This document shows, one piece after another, positions 24,511-37,277 of a DNA stretch of 64,000 nucleotides. The notes under the pieces are model-generated. The model was not told the DNA's origin. It made no database searches and worked only from the letters and a program-made list of their open reading frames with translations. Positions within the stretch are counted from its first letter, which is position 1; the number at the start of each line of letters is the position of its first letter. The translations under genes and the position numbers were made by a program. Source of the DNA: an uncultured Pelagibacteraceae bacterium (GTDB taxonomy: Bacteria; Pseudomonadota; Alphaproteobacteria; Pelagibacterales; Pelagibacteraceae); assembly GCA_902586485.1 (NCBI GenBank), contig CACIHO010000002.1, positions 122,871 to 186,870 on the forward strand, given 5' to 3'.

Positions 24511-25911
24511 ATGTCAGAAAAATTTCAAGCTGTTGTTATTGGAGGTGGACCGGGTGGTTATGTTTGTGCGATCAGACTTGCTCAATTAGGATTAAAAACC
24601 GCGTGTATAGAATCTAGAGGGTCTTTAGGAGGCACTTGTTTAAATATTGGCTGCATCCCATCAAAAAGCTTACTTAATTTGTCTGAAGAATTTCATAAAG
24701 TAAAAAGTTTGGCAAACAAAGGTATTGAAGTCGGTGAAGTAAAATTAAATTTAGACAAAATGATGAAAAGTAAAGATAAAGCTGTAACCGTTCTTACAAA
24801 AGGTGTTGAGTTTCTTTTGAAAAAAAATAAAGTTACTTACTTTAAAGGACACGGAAGTTTTAAATCTAAAAATGAAATTTTAATAAAGGATGATAAAAAT
24901 AAAGAAAACATTATCCAAACAGAAAAAACAGTTATTGCAACAGGATCAGTTCCAGTTTCGTTACCAGGAATAGAAATAGATGAGAAAACAATTGTCTCAT
25001 CAACAGGTGCTTTAAAGTTAGAAAAGGTACCTAAGAAAATGGTTGTAGTAGGAGGAGGCTACATAGGATTGGAGATGGGATCTGTATGGTCAAGACTTGG
25101 AGCAGAGGTGCAAGTTGTTGAATTTCTCGATCATATTACACCTGGAATGGATAAAGAAATCTCCTCAGAATTTATGAAAATTTTAAAAAAACAGGGAATG
25201 AAATTTAATATGCAAAATAAAGTTGAAACAATTAAAAAAAATGCATCAGGTGCAGTGGTTTCAACAATAGATAAAGATGGTAATAAAAATAATTTTGACT
25301 GTGATGTTGTTTTAATTTCTGTTGGCAGAAAACCTAATACAGATGGTTTAAATTTAGAGTCTGTAGGATTAGATCTTGATGAAAGAAATAGAATTAAAAC
25401 TGATAAAAGTTTTAAGACGAACGTTGAAAATATTTATGCAATAGGTGATGTAATTGTTGGTCCAATGCTTGCACATAAAGCAGAGGATGAAGGTATAGCA
25501 GTTGCAGAAAATATAGTTGGTCAATCCGGGCATGTAAATTATGATACAATCCCAGGAGTTATTTATACAACACCAGAGGTAGCATCAATTGGTAAAACAG
25601 AAGAGCAATTAAAAGAATTAAATAAAAAATATAAAGTAGGGAAATTTTCATTTATGGCTAATTCAAGAGCTAAGGCTATAGATGATGCAGAAGGTTTTGT
25701 TAAAATTTTAGCTGATGAGCAAACTGACAAAGTATTAGGTGCACATATAATTGGACCCCATGCAGGAGAGTTAATTGCAGAGATTGGCGTTGCTATGGAA
25801 TTTGGAGCAAGTGCAGAGGATATAGCTAGAACTTGTCATGCCCATCCAACTTTTTCTGAAGCAGTTAAAGAAGCAGCGTTATCTGTTGATAAAAGGGCAA
25901 TACACTCTTAA
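24511..25911 (+). CDS. lpd: Dihydrolipoyl dehydrogenase
   Basis: [49 protein letters not shown]-like C-terminus. Confidence 0.97.
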   Translation: MSEKFQAVVIGGGPGGYVCAIRLAQLGLKTACIESRGSLGGTCLNIGCIPSKSLLNLSEEFHKVKSLANKGIEVGEVKLNLDKMMKSKDKAVTVLTKGVEFLLKKNKVTYFKGHGSFKSKNEILIKDDKNKENIIQTEKTVIATGSVPVSLPGIEIDEKTIVSSTGALKLEKVPKKMVVVGGGYIGLEMGSVWSRLGAEVQVVEFLDHITPGMDKEISSEFMKILKKQGMKFNMQNKVETIKKNASGAVVSTIDKDGNKNNFDCDVVLISVGRKPNTDGLNLESVGLDLDERNRIKTDKSFKTNVENIYAIGDVIVGPMLAHKAEDEGIAVAENIVGQSGHVNYDTIPGVIYTTPEVASIGKTEEQLKELNKKYKVGKFSFMANSRAKAIDDAEGFVKILADEQTDKVLGAHIIGPHAGELIAEIGVAMEFGASAEDIARTCHAHPTFSEAVKEAALSVDKRAIHS

Positions 25912-26005
25912 TTATCTATTTTTATAATATAAAATTTATTTTATTCTGTATTAATTAAGAAACAAAAATATGTTTTTTAATTTTAACTTAAATTAAGGTA
26001 AAATT

Positions 26006-27904
26006 TTGATTTATCGTTCTGAAATTGATGGTTTGAGAGCCTTGGCTGTTTGCTCTGTAGTCATTTATCATTTTTTTCCAAACATTTTACCAAATGGATA
26101 TCTTGGCGTAGATATTTTTTTTATAATTTCAGGTTATTTAATTACTCAAAACATACTAAGAATCAAAGGTAATTTTGTAGAGAAATTAAAATACTTTTAT
26201 GAAAGAAGATTTAAACGTTTATTTCCTGCACTTTTTGTCTTCCTGTCAATTACTGCCTTAGGATTAATATTTATATTAATTAATTCAGACTATGAAAATT
26301 TCATTTCATCTTTATTTGCAGCAAAAACTTTTTGGGCAAATATTTATTTTTGGAGAGATGGAGGGTATTTTGGAGGTAATGACCAATTAAAACCATTGCT
26401 TCATACTTGGTCATTATCAGTTGAGGAACAATTCTATATTTTTTATCCAAGTTTTTTAATTTTCTTATTTTGGGTTAGAAAAAAAATAGGTTTACCAATA
26501 ATTATATTTGTAGGTATCCTAACGTCACTAAGTTTTTTCGTATGGATTTTTCTGAATCAAATTGGTGGTGAAACTCCAGCATTTTTTTTATTACCAACAA
26601 GAATTTGGCAATTTGGACTTGGTAGTTTTTTTGCTATTTTACACTTAAAAGAATATTCAAATTTTTCTACAAATAGTCAAATTATATCAATTATTTCTTT
26701 TGTTTTAATTTTGATTGGACTATTAATTAAATTCGATAACCAGATTTTAACTTTAATTGTTAGTTTTGGTACTGTACTGTTTTTATTTTTTACTCTAAAT
26801 AAAAAAAATTTTATTATTATAGCTCTTAAAAGTTTTTTGTTTACTTACATTGGAAAAATTTCTTATTCTGTTTACTTATATCATTGGCCGGTCGCTGTAA
26901 TTTTACTTTATTATTATGTAAAAGAGCCTCCGTTATTAATATCATTACTAGGGATTTTTATTAGTTTTTTCTTTGGTCTATTGTCATATAGGTTTGTAGA
27001 GGTTCCATTCAGATATCAATTCAAATTTAAAAGTTCAGTGATATTAGTTTTTACATGTGCATTAATTAGTTTTTCGATTTTTAAATTCCAAAATAGTTAT
27101 AATAAACTGAATGATTTAGATAATTGGGCTGAAACAACTGGAACAAATTATAGATGCCCAATTTCATCTTATTTTCCATATGGCACACAAAGAGCTTGTT
27201 TACTTGGAGAAGGAGACATAAATAAGAAAAATAAAATTATTTTACTTGGAAATTCTCATGCTCAGATGTATGCGCCATTATTTTCTGAGAGTCTAAAAGA
27301 AACAGGTGTAGGTGGTATCTTGGTCCCTTTGAATGATTGCCTACCAACAACATCGATTAATGTAAATTTAAATTGTTTTAAATATGCAAAAAAAAATTTA
27401 CAAACAATAATGAAAGATCAAGATTATAATCATATATTTATTTCAATGACTTGGTATAATTCTAAATATAAGAATGAGAATGGAAAAGAAGTTGAGCCAA
27501 AATTACTTGTTAATTCTGTAATCAATTTGATAAATCAAATTAAATCTAGTGGTAAAGAAGTTTATTTAATTTCACCCATTCATATTCCTAATCAGGAATT
27601 ATCAAGTGAATTACCAAGAAAACTTAAATTTAATTGGTTAACAAAAGAAGAAATTTTTAAACAAACACTCGAAGATAGAGAAAAATATGATCAAAAATTT
27701 GAAAATTTTAATTTAAAGTTTGAAAAAATTTTAGGAGAAAATTACATAAAAGTTTATAATGATTTATGTGATTTAAAAAATTGTTATTTTGTAAAAGATA
27801 ATGTTATGTATTTTTCTGATGCCTCACACTTATCTCAAAAAATTATGAAAAAATTAATCTCTTCTAAAAAGCAAATTATAAATGTTTTGGAAAGACTGGA
27901 ATAG
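26006..27904 (+). CDS. Membrane acyltransferase (OafA/YrhL, acyltransferase-3 family) with C-terminal SGNH-like domain
   Basis: YRSEIDGLRALAVCSVVIYHFFPNILPNGYLGVDIFFIISGYLIT; many TM segments; C-terminal GNSHAQMYAP and DASHLS motifs; TTG start. Confidence 0.92.
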   Translation: MIYRSEIDGLRALAVCSVVIYHFFPNILPNGYLGVDIFFIISGYLITQNILRIKGNFVEKLKYFYERRFKRLFPALFVFLSITALGLIFILINSDYENFISSLFAAKTFWANIYFWRDGGYFGGNDQLKPLLHTWSLSVEEQFYIFYPSFLIFLFWVRKKIGLPIIIFVGILTSLSFFVWIFLNQIGGETPAFFLLPTRIWQFGLGSFFAILHLKEYSNFSTNSQIISIISFVLILIGLLIKFDNQILTLIVSFGTVLFLFFTLNKKNFIIIALKSFLFTYIGKISYSVYLYHWPVAVILLYYYVKEPPLLISLLGIFISFFFGLLSYRFVEVPFRYQFKFKSSVILVFTCALISFSIFKFQNSYNKLNDLDNWAETTGTNYRCPISSYFPYGTQRACLLGEGDINKKNKIILLGNSHAQMYAPLFSESLKETGVGGILVPLNDCLPTTSINVNLNCFKYAKKNLQTIMKDQDYNHIFISMTWYNSKYKNENGKEVEPKLLVNSVINLINQIKSSGKEVYLISPIHIPNQELSSELPRKLKFNWLTKEEIFKQTLEDREKYDQKFENFNLKFEKILGENYIKVYNDLCDLKNCYFVKDNVMYFSDASHLSQKIMKKLISSKKQIINVLERLE

Positions 27905-27934
27905 GTTGTCTATTGAGATCAGAATTTATTACAC

Positions 27935-29890
27935 ATGAAGTATCCAGTATTATTACCAAATATTTTTGATTATCCTTTTACATATGAATCTAATATCAAT
28001 CTTAGATTAGGTGATTATGTTTTAGTACCTTTTGGAAAATCGAATATTACTGGTGTTGTGTGGGACGAGTTTGAAAAAAATAGTAATAAAAAATTTCAAA
28101 TAAAAAAAATAATAAAGAAGTTGGATGTTGTTCCGTTAAAAAAAAAAACAATAAACTTTTTGAATTGGTTTGCAGATTATAATCTTGTACCAAAGGGTAT
28201 GGCATTAAAGTTAGTACTCTTAAGTAATAATGCTATAGAGAATAAAGAAATTCAACTTTATGAAATTTTCAATAGAAAAATTAAAAAAAACTCAATCAAA
28301 CTATCTTATGACCAAAATAAATCCTTAGAACAAATGAAAATTAAAAATAAAAAATTTAGAGTTCATGTTTTACAAGGAACGACTGGATCAGGCAAAACCT
28401 TAGTTTATTTTGAGGCTATAAAACCATTGATAGAGAGGGGTTTTCAGGGATTAATTTTGTTGCCAGAAATAGGTCTAACCAGTCAGTTTGAACAAAAATT
28501 TTTAGAATATTTTGGTTTTAGTCCTGCAATCTGGCACTCAGGTATTTCAAAAAAAAAAAAAGAATTAATTTGGAGCGGTGTTTCTAACGGTAAAATAAAA
28601 ATAATTATTGGTGCCAGGTCTTCATTATTTTTACCATTTAAAAATTTGGGTATGATAATTGTTGATGAGGAACATGATCAATCATTTAAACAAGATGAAG
28701 GCATAACATATAATGCTCGTGATATGGCAATTTCTAGAGCATCTTTTGAAAATATTCCAATCAATTTGATCACTGCCGTTCCTTCTATAGAAACTTTTGA
28801 AAATATAAAAAAAGGTAAATATGAGGTTTCTAGATTAAACGAAAGATATCAAAACGCAGCTTTACCTAATTATGAAATTATTAATTTAAATAATACAAAA
28901 CTTGAAAAACAATCATGGTTATCAAATAAAATTATTGAAAAAGTTAATTTACATTTAGAAAAAAAAGATCAAGTTTTGTTTTTTTTAAACAGAAGAGGTT
29001 TTTCTCCAAATGCTCTATGCAATAAGTGTTTTACAAGTTTTACATGTCCAAATTGTAGTATAAATTTAGTTTATCATAAAAATAAAAATAATTTATTATG
29101 CCATTATTGTGGTTATAAATCTGATCTTAAAAGAAACTGTATAATAGAAGGCAATTGTGAATTTATTTTTAGTGGCCCTGGTGTTGAGAGAATCTCAGAA
29201 GAGGTAAAAAGAAAATTTCCTGGAAAAAAAATAGAGATTTTTTCAAGTGACACAATGAATAAAAAAGATTCTAAAGAAAAAATAGATAAAATTATCAATA
29301 ATGAAACACATATTTTAGTTGGAACTCAATTAATTTCAAAAGGTTTTCATTTTCCTAGCTTAAATTGTATTGTAGTTGTTGATATTGATCTTTCATCTCA
29401 AGGACACGATTTAAGAGGTGCAGAAAAAAATTTGCAGCTTTATCATCAACTTTCAGGACGTGCAGGAAGAACAGGAAAACCAGCAACAGTATATTTTCAA
29501 ACTTATGAAAATAATACTAAAATGATTTCAGAAATTACAAGTAAAAATCCAGATATTTTTTTAGAGAGAGAACTGGAGATAAGAAAAAAAAATAAGTTAC
29601 CCCCATTTCAAAGATTTATTTCTTTAATCTTAATGGGAGATAATGAAATAAAATTAGAAAAAGAAGCTATTAATTTTAAAAATTTTATTGAAAATAAAAT
29701 TGAAGGAAAGATACTAGGTCCAGTGAATGCCCCATTATTTAGATTAAATAGAAAATTTAGAATTAGATTTTTAATTAGAGGCTTAAAATCCATGAAACTA
29801 CAAAGCTCCCTTGCCAAAGTTATTTCAAAATATAAATTTTCTTCTGGAATAAAACTTTCAGTTGATGTTGACCCAATTAACTTCAATTAA
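27935..29890 (+). CDS. priA: Primosomal protein N' (PriA helicase)
   Basis: GTTGSGKTLVYFEAI, DEEHDQSFKQ, Zn-binding CNKC/CPNC/CHYC, GTQLISKGFHFP, QLSGRAGRTGKP. Confidence 0.96.
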   Translation: MKYPVLLPNIFDYPFTYESNINLRLGDYVLVPFGKSNITGVVWDEFEKNSNKKFQIKKIIKKLDVVPLKKKTINFLNWFADYNLVPKGMALKLVLLSNNAIENKEIQLYEIFNRKIKKNSIKLSYDQNKSLEQMKIKNKKFRVHVLQGTTGSGKTLVYFEAIKPLIERGFQGLILLPEIGLTSQFEQKFLEYFGFSPAIWHSGISKKKKELIWSGVSNGKIKIIIGARSSLFLPFKNLGMIIVDEEHDQSFKQDEGITYNARDMAISRASFENIPINLITAVPSIETFENIKKGKYEVSRLNERYQNAALPNYEIINLNNTKLEKQSWLSNKIIEKVNLHLEKKDQVLFFLNRRGFSPNALCNKCFTSFTCPNCSINLVYHKNKNNLLCHYCGYKSDLKRNCIIEGNCEFIFSGPGVERISEEVKRKFPGKKIEIFSSDTMNKKDSKEKIDKIINNETHILVGTQLISKGFHFPSLNCIVVVDIDLSSQGHDLRGAEKNLQLYHQLSGRAGRTGKPATVYFQTYENNTKMISEITSKNPDIFLERELEIRKKNKLPPFQRFISLILMGDNEIKLEKEAINFKNFIENKIEGKILGPVNAPLFRLNRKFRIRFLIRGLKSMKLQSSLAKVISKYKFSSGIKLSVDVDPINFN

Positions 29891-29998
29891 CCACAAAAAA
29901 GAGGCCCTTTTTACGAATCCGCTACTTGAAGACATAAGGGTCATATGCTATTTAGGGCGTGATTTTTAAATAATCTTCAACATTATAGAGGAACTAAG
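29891..29998 (+). promoter_or_regulatory. Putative promoter/structured leader of the atpHAGDC operon
   Basis: 108-bp intergenic with complementary segments 29903-29909/29936-29942 and 29926-29932/29974-29980; possible TTGAAG-N17-TATTTA promoter from 29926. Confidence 0.4.
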
Positions 29999-30556
29999 TT
30001 GAGTAAAGATACCGGATTTTCAATAACTTCAGCTGAAAGGTATTCTCTTGCGCTTTTTGAACTTTCAGAGGAAAACAACCTTTTAAGTCAGATCGAAGAT
30101 CAGTCTTCAGCTATTCTTAATTTAATTGAGAAAAGTGAAGATTTTTCAAATTTTATTAAAGATCCAACTACTAGCCAAGAAGATTTATTAAAAGTAATTA
30201 ATACAATATCTGAGAATAATAAATTTCATTCCTTATTTAAAAATTTTTTAAGTTTCTTAATTCAAAAAAGACGTTTCTTTTTTATTGAGCGTATCCTTAA
30301 AAGCTTTATTGAAATTTGTTCTAGAAAAAGAGGTGAACTTAAGGCAGAATTAAAATCAGCAAAACAATTATCTAATGAAGAAATTGCAAAAATTACAGAG
30401 GAGTTAACAAAAAATTTCAGCTCAAAAATAAAATTAAACTACAAACATGATGAAAGTTTAATAGGAGGTTTGGTAGTACAAGTAGGAAGTACTATGGTCG
30501 ATACCTCAATTAAAAATAAATTACAACAAATCGAAAATAGAATGATAGAGGCATAA
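29999..30556 (+). CDS. atpH: ATP synthase F1 delta subunit
   Basis: AERYSLALFELSEE, C-terminal GGLVVQVGSTMVDTSIKNKLQQIE; first gene of atpHAGDC; TTG start. Confidence 0.96.
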   Translation: MSKDTGFSITSAERYSLALFELSEENNLLSQIEDQSSAILNLIEKSEDFSNFIKDPTTSQEDLLKVINTISENNKFHSLFKNFLSFLIQKRRFFFIERILKSFIEICSRKRGELKAELKSAKQLSNEEIAKITEELTKNFSSKIKLNYKHDESLIGGLVVQVGSTMVDTSIKNKLQQIENRMIEA

Positions 30557-32092
30557 ATGGAAATAAATCCTTCAGAAGTTACAAAAATATTAAAAGAACA
30601 AATTAAAAATTTTGGTGATAAAGCAGAAGTCACAGAAGTTGGTCAAGTTTTATCAGTTGGAGATGGGATTGCTAGGATTTATGGTTTGGATAATGTTCAG
30701 GCCGGTGAAATGGTAGAGTTTGCAGATGGTTCAAAAGGTATGGCTCTAAACTTAGAAAGTGAAAATGTTGGTGTCGTAATTTTTGGTGATGACAGAAATG
30801 TTAAAGAAGGAGATGTAGTAAAAAGAACTGGTAATATTGTTGATACTCCAGTTGGAAAAGAATTATTAGGAAGAGTAGTGGATGGTTTAGGAAATCCTAT
30901 TGACGGAAAAGGACCATTAGATAAAGGAATTAAAAAAAGCAGGGTTGAAGTAAAAGCTCCTGGTATTATTCCTCGACAATCTGTAAGTGAACCAATGCAA
31001 ACTGGTCTTAAATCAATCGATAGTCTAGTTCCGATTGGAAGAGGACAAAGGGAATTAATTATTGGTGATAGACAAACTGGTAAAACAGCAGTTGCAGTAG
31101 ATGCGATTATTAATCAAAAAAAAATCAATGAATCTGGAGATGAAAAACAAAAACTTTATTGTATATACGTTGCAGTTGGACAAAAAAGATCAACAGTTAG
31201 ACAAATTCAAAAAACATTAGAAGAAGCAGGAGCTATGGAGTACACCACAATCGTTGCTGCTACTGCATCTGACTCTGCTCCTTTACAATTCTTAGCACCA
31301 TACACAGGTTGTGCTATGGGTGAGTATTTTAGAGATAGTGGAATGCATGCGTTAATAATTTATGATGATTTGTCTAAACAAGCAGTTGCTTATAGACAAA
31401 TGTCATTGCTATTAAGAAGACCTCCAGGACGTGAGGCTTATCCTGGAGATGTATTTTATCTTCATAGTAGATTACTTGAAAGAGCAGCAAAATTAAGTGA
31501 TGAACATGGTGGTGGATCACTTACTGCACTGCCAATTATTGAAACACAAGGTGGAGACGTATCAGCGTTCATTCCAACTAACGTAATTTCGATTACAGAC
31601 GGACAAATTTTCCTTGAAACAGAATTATTTAATCAAGGTATAAGACCTGCAATTAACGTAGGTTTATCAGTATCTAGGGTTGGTTCATCAGCTCAAACAA
31701 AAGCGATGAAAAAAGTTTCTGGTTCAATGAAATTAGAGCTAGCGCAATACAGAGAAATGGCAGCTTTTGCTCAATTTGGATCTGATTTAGATGCATCTAC
31801 CCAGCAACTTTTGAATAGAGGCTCTAAGTTAACTGAACTTTTAAAACAAAAACAATATTCTCCTATGACTGTTGCAGAACAAGTTATTTCAGTATTTTGT
31901 GGAGTAAAAGGTTATTTGGATGATATTGATTTAAAAGATGTTGCTGAATTTGAGAGCAAGATTATTGAAAAATGTAAATCAGATAAGCCTGAAATTATCG
32001 AGTCAATTTTAAGTTCAGGAAAACTTGAGGAAGATAAAGAAAAATTACTTGTTGAGGTAATAACTCAATTAAAAGGAAATTTTAAATCTTAA
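30557..32092 (+). CDS. atpA: ATP synthase F1 alpha subunit
   Basis: [32 protein letters not shown]. Confidence 0.98.
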   Translation: MEINPSEVTKILKEQIKNFGDKAEVTEVGQVLSVGDGIARIYGLDNVQAGEMVEFADGSKGMALNLESENVGVVIFGDDRNVKEGDVVKRTGNIVDTPVGKELLGRVVDGLGNPIDGKGPLDKGIKKSRVEVKAPGIIPRQSVSEPMQTGLKSIDSLVPIGRGQRELIIGDRQTGKTAVAVDAIINQKKINESGDEKQKLYCIYVAVGQKRSTVRQIQKTLEEAGAMEYTTIVAATASDSAPLQFLAPYTGCAMGEYFRDSGMHALIIYDDLSKQAVAYRQMSLLLRRPPGREAYPGDVFYLHSRLLERAAKLSDEHGGGSLTALPIIETQGGDVSAFIPTNVISITDGQIFLETELFNQGIRPAINVGLSVSRVGSSAQTKAMKKVSGSMKLELAQYREMAAFAQFGSDLDASTQQLLNRGSKLTELLKQKQYSPMTVAEQVISVFCGVKGYLDDIDLKDVAEFESKIIEKCKSDKPEIIESILSSGKLEEDKEKLLVEVITQLKGNFKS

Positions 32093-32098
32093 TAATTT

Positions 32099-34391
<2,293 letters not shown>

Positions 34392-34392
<1 letters not shown>

Positions 34393-34784
34393 TGAGCGAA
34401 GAGTTCAAAGTTGAAATAGTAAATCCTGAAAAATCTTTTTTAATAAAAGATGATGTTTCAGAAGTTGTGGTCCCTGCTTTTGAAGGAGAGATGGGCATAT
34501 TGAAGGATCATATTTCTATTATTTCCTTTTTGAAACCTGGGATAATTAAGATTTTATCAAAATCAGGTGATCAAAATTACTATGTTGAAGATGGAATAGT
34601 TGAGTTCAAAAATAACAATTTATCTATTTTAACAAGTACAATTTTTAATCTTGCTGATATGGATAAATCAAAGCAACAAGATTTACTTAAACAGGCAGAA
34701 GAAGAGGCTAATAAAACTGATATTAACGATCAATCTAAATATTTAGCAGATCAAAAAGTTGAAGTTTTAAAAACTCTAAATTAA
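34392..34784 (+). CDS. atpC: ATP synthase F1 epsilon subunit
   Basis: Position after atpD; beta-sandwich N-terminal domain VEIVNPEKSFLIKDDVSEVVVPAFEGEMGILKDH. Confidence 0.95.
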
Positions 34785-35249
34785 TTTTTTTACTTTTTCT
34801 TTAAGTTCTTTGTATACATGATGTTTAAAATCAACAACAACATCAGTAATTAAATCTAAGTCAATCCACTTCCAATCTAAAAATTCTGGATTAGATGTAT
34901 TAATATTTATTTCATTATCATTCCCAGTAAATCGCATTAAAAACCATTTTTGCTTCTGACCTTTATACTTACCTTTCCAAATAATACCTAGTAATCTATC
35001 AGGTAAATCATAGGTTAATGTACCATCTAATTCTTTTATAAGTTCTACGCTTTTGATACTTGTTTCTTCCTCTAGTTCTCTAAATGCAGCTTTTAAATTA
35101 TCCTCTCCCTCATCAACACCACCCTGAGGCATTTGCCAAAAATTTTTGGGATTATCTATTCTTTTTGCTACGAATACTTTATTTTCTTTATTTAATAACA
35201 CAATTCCGACCCCACTTCTCAGTGGTAAATCTTTTAAATTTTTATTCAT
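34776..35249 (-). CDS. rppH: RNA pyrophosphohydrolase RppH (Nudix)
   Basis: RSGVGIVLLNKENKVFVAKR, Nudix box GGVDEGEDNLKAAFRELEEETS. Confidence 0.94.
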   Translation of the reverse strand: MNKNLKDLPLRSGVGIVLLNKENKVFVAKRIDNPKNFWQMPQGGVDEGEDNLKAAFRELEEETSIKSVELIKELDGTLTYDLPDRLLGIIWKGKYKGQKQKWFLMRFTGNDNEININTSNPEFLDWKWIDLDLITDVVVDFKHHVYKELKEKVKKLI

Positions 35250-35250
35250 A

Positions 35251-36390
35251 TTATCCGTTAAGTAACTTAATAGCGTAGTTTAATTGATTATCAGTATCAG
35301 TTTTTATTCTAAAATCATCACCTTCTTCATTTACTTCAATATCCGGTCTAACACCTACTTCGGAAATAGATTTTCCAGAAGGAAGATAATATTTTGCGAC
35401 AGTTAATCTGATAGCACCACGATTTTTTAAAGGAATAATGGATTGGACAGAACCTTTACCAAAGCTATTTTCACCAACGATGATTGCTCTTTTGTGATCC
35501 TTTAAAGCTCCAGCAACAATTTCAGATGCAGATGCTGAACCATAGTTAATTAAAACCAATAGTGTTTTTCCATCGGTAATATCTCCTTTTTTTGCAAACC
35601 ATTTTCTATTTTCAGATTTTTTTCTGCTTTTTGTTGAAACTATCTCTCCATTTTCCAGAAAAAAATCTGATATCTTTATTGCTTGAGATAAAAGACCTCC
35701 AGGATTATTTCTTAAATCTAAAATAAATGAATTTAAGTTTTTATCTTTTTTAAGTTTTTTAATTTGTTTTTCTATTTGATCACTACTGTTATCGTTAAAT
35801 GAAGTAAGCCTGATGTATCCAATATTTTCATCTATAATTTCAGATTTTACAGATTGAACCTGAATAACTTCTCTTATGATATTAAATGTTAGCGCTTTTC
35901 TTTCGCCTCTTCGTCTTACTGTTAACTCTATTCCAGAACCTACAGGTCCTCTCATTAAATCAACAGCTTCACTTAATGATTTTCCTTGAACCTGGACATC
36001 ATTTATTTTGACTATGTAATCACCAGCTTTTAATCCAGCCCTAGATGCAGGTGTATCATCTATTGGTGAAATTACTTTTACCACACCAGCCTCCATGCTA
36101 ACTTCAATTCCTAGTCCACCGAATTCACCACTAGTTTCTGTTTGCATTTCATCAAAAATTTTAGGAGACATGTAGGATGAATAAGGATCTAAGGATTGTA
36201 AAAGTCCATTGATAGCAGAGTCCATACTCTCAGATTGATTGAACTCATCAACATATTCTTTATTAATTTTTTCTAGAACCTCACCGAAGAGATCAATTTT
36301 TTTATAAATATCAATTTCAGCTGAAATAACAGTTTTATTTAAATAAAAAACGGAAAAAAAAATTAATAATAAAAATTTATTTTTTTTCAT
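35251..36390 (-). CDS. ctpA: C-terminal processing protease (S41 family, PDZ domain)
   Basis: LRNNPGGLLSQAI, NYGSASASEIVAGALKDHKRAIIVGENSFGKGSVQ; start reassigned to ATG at 36390 (ATGA overlap with the rsfS stop). Confidence 0.95.
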   Translation of the reverse strand: MKKNKFLLLIFFSVFYLNKTVISAEIDIYKKIDLFGEVLEKINKEYVDEFNQSESMDSAINGLLQSLDPYSSYMSPKIFDEMQTETSGEFGGLGIEVSMEAGVVKVISPIDDTPASRAGLKAGDYIVKINDVQVQGKSLSEAVDLMRGPVGSGIELTVRRRGERKALTFNIIREVIQVQSVKSEIIDENIGYIRLTSFNDNSSDQIEKQIKKLKKDKNLNSFILDLRNNPGGLLSQAIKISDFFLENGEIVSTKSRKKSENRKWFAKKGDITDGKTLLVLINYGSASASEIVAGALKDHKRAIIVGENSFGKGSVQSIIPLKNRGAIRLTVAKYYLPSGKSISEVGVRPDIEVNEEGDDFRIKTDTDNQLNYAIKLLNG

Positions 36391-36737
36391 ATCATCACTT
36401 TTTCTTTTGGAATTAGCTCTGACCAAATTTTTTCTAATTCATAAAATTTTCTTTTTTCTGGATGAAAAATATGAACAATCAAATCAATCCCATCAACAAG
36501 TTTCCATTCTCCACTTTCTTTACCCTCAATTTTTGAGTCTTTTACACCGTTATTTTTAAGTTTTTCTAAAACTTGTTCTGATAAAGATTGAATATGTCTA
36601 GATGATGTTCCACTTGCTATGATCATGTAATCAGCCATAGAACTTTTGTCTTTAAGATCAATAGTTACAATGTCTTGAGCTTTATTTAGATCTAGTGTGT
36701 TGATAACAATTTCTTTTAGGTCTGAAATTTTGTCCAT
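36387..36737 (-). CDS. rsfS: Ribosome silencing factor RsfS
   Basis: DKSSMADYMIIASGTSSRHIQSL, VDGIDLIVHIFHPEKRKFYELEKIW. Confidence 0.96.
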   Translation of the reverse strand: MDKISDLKEIVINTLDLNKAQDIVTIDLKDKSSMADYMIIASGTSSRHIQSLSEQVLEKLKNNGVKDSKIEGKESGEWKLVDGIDLIVHIFHPEKRKFYELEKIWSELIPKEKVMI

Positions 36738-36754
36738 TAATTAAATTTAGATTA

Positions 36755-37276
36755 TCAAATTTTTCTTAATTGAGAAGATGAAATGTTGACTTTATTAAAC
36801 TCAATAAACTCTAGATTGGTCTTATTAAGTTGCTTAAATGTCTTTGATTTTAAAGAATTTTTTTTATACCCATGTCTATCAAAAACTAGGATGTTACATT
36901 TTTGTGAAATTAATTTAGATTTATGCCATTTATGAAAATTAATAAGGTTGTCGGCACCCATTAAAAAATAAATTTCAATGCTTTTATTTTTTTTTAAATG
37001 ATTGATTAAATTAATAGTTTTATTTGATTTAATAATTTTTTCATAAAATTTAACTTTAATAAATGAATTTGTACTAATAATTTTTTTACAATATTTAATT
37101 CTGTTAGCAACAGTTGTTTTGCTCTCTACTTTAAATGGATTTTTTTTTGTAATTGCCCAAATAACTTTTTTGAGTTTGAATCTTTTTTTTGCTTCCTTAG
37201 AAATTGCCAAATGTCCTTTATGAGCAGGATCAAACGATCCACCTAATACACCAATTTTTATTTTTGTTTTATTCAA
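36755..37276 (-). CDS. nadD: Nicotinate-nucleotide adenylyltransferase
   Basis: GVLGGSFDPAHKGHLAIS, FLMGADNLINFHKWH, C-terminal ISSSQLR. Confidence 0.95.
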   Translation of the reverse strand: MNKTKIKIGVLGGSFDPAHKGHLAISKEAKKRFKLKKVIWAITKKNPFKVESKTTVANRIKYCKKIISTNSFIKVKFYEKIIKSNKTINLINHLKKNKSIEIYFLMGADNLINFHKWHKSKLISQKCNILVFDRHGYKKNSLKSKTFKQLNKTNLEFIEFNKVNISSSQLRKI

Positions 37277-37277
37277 T

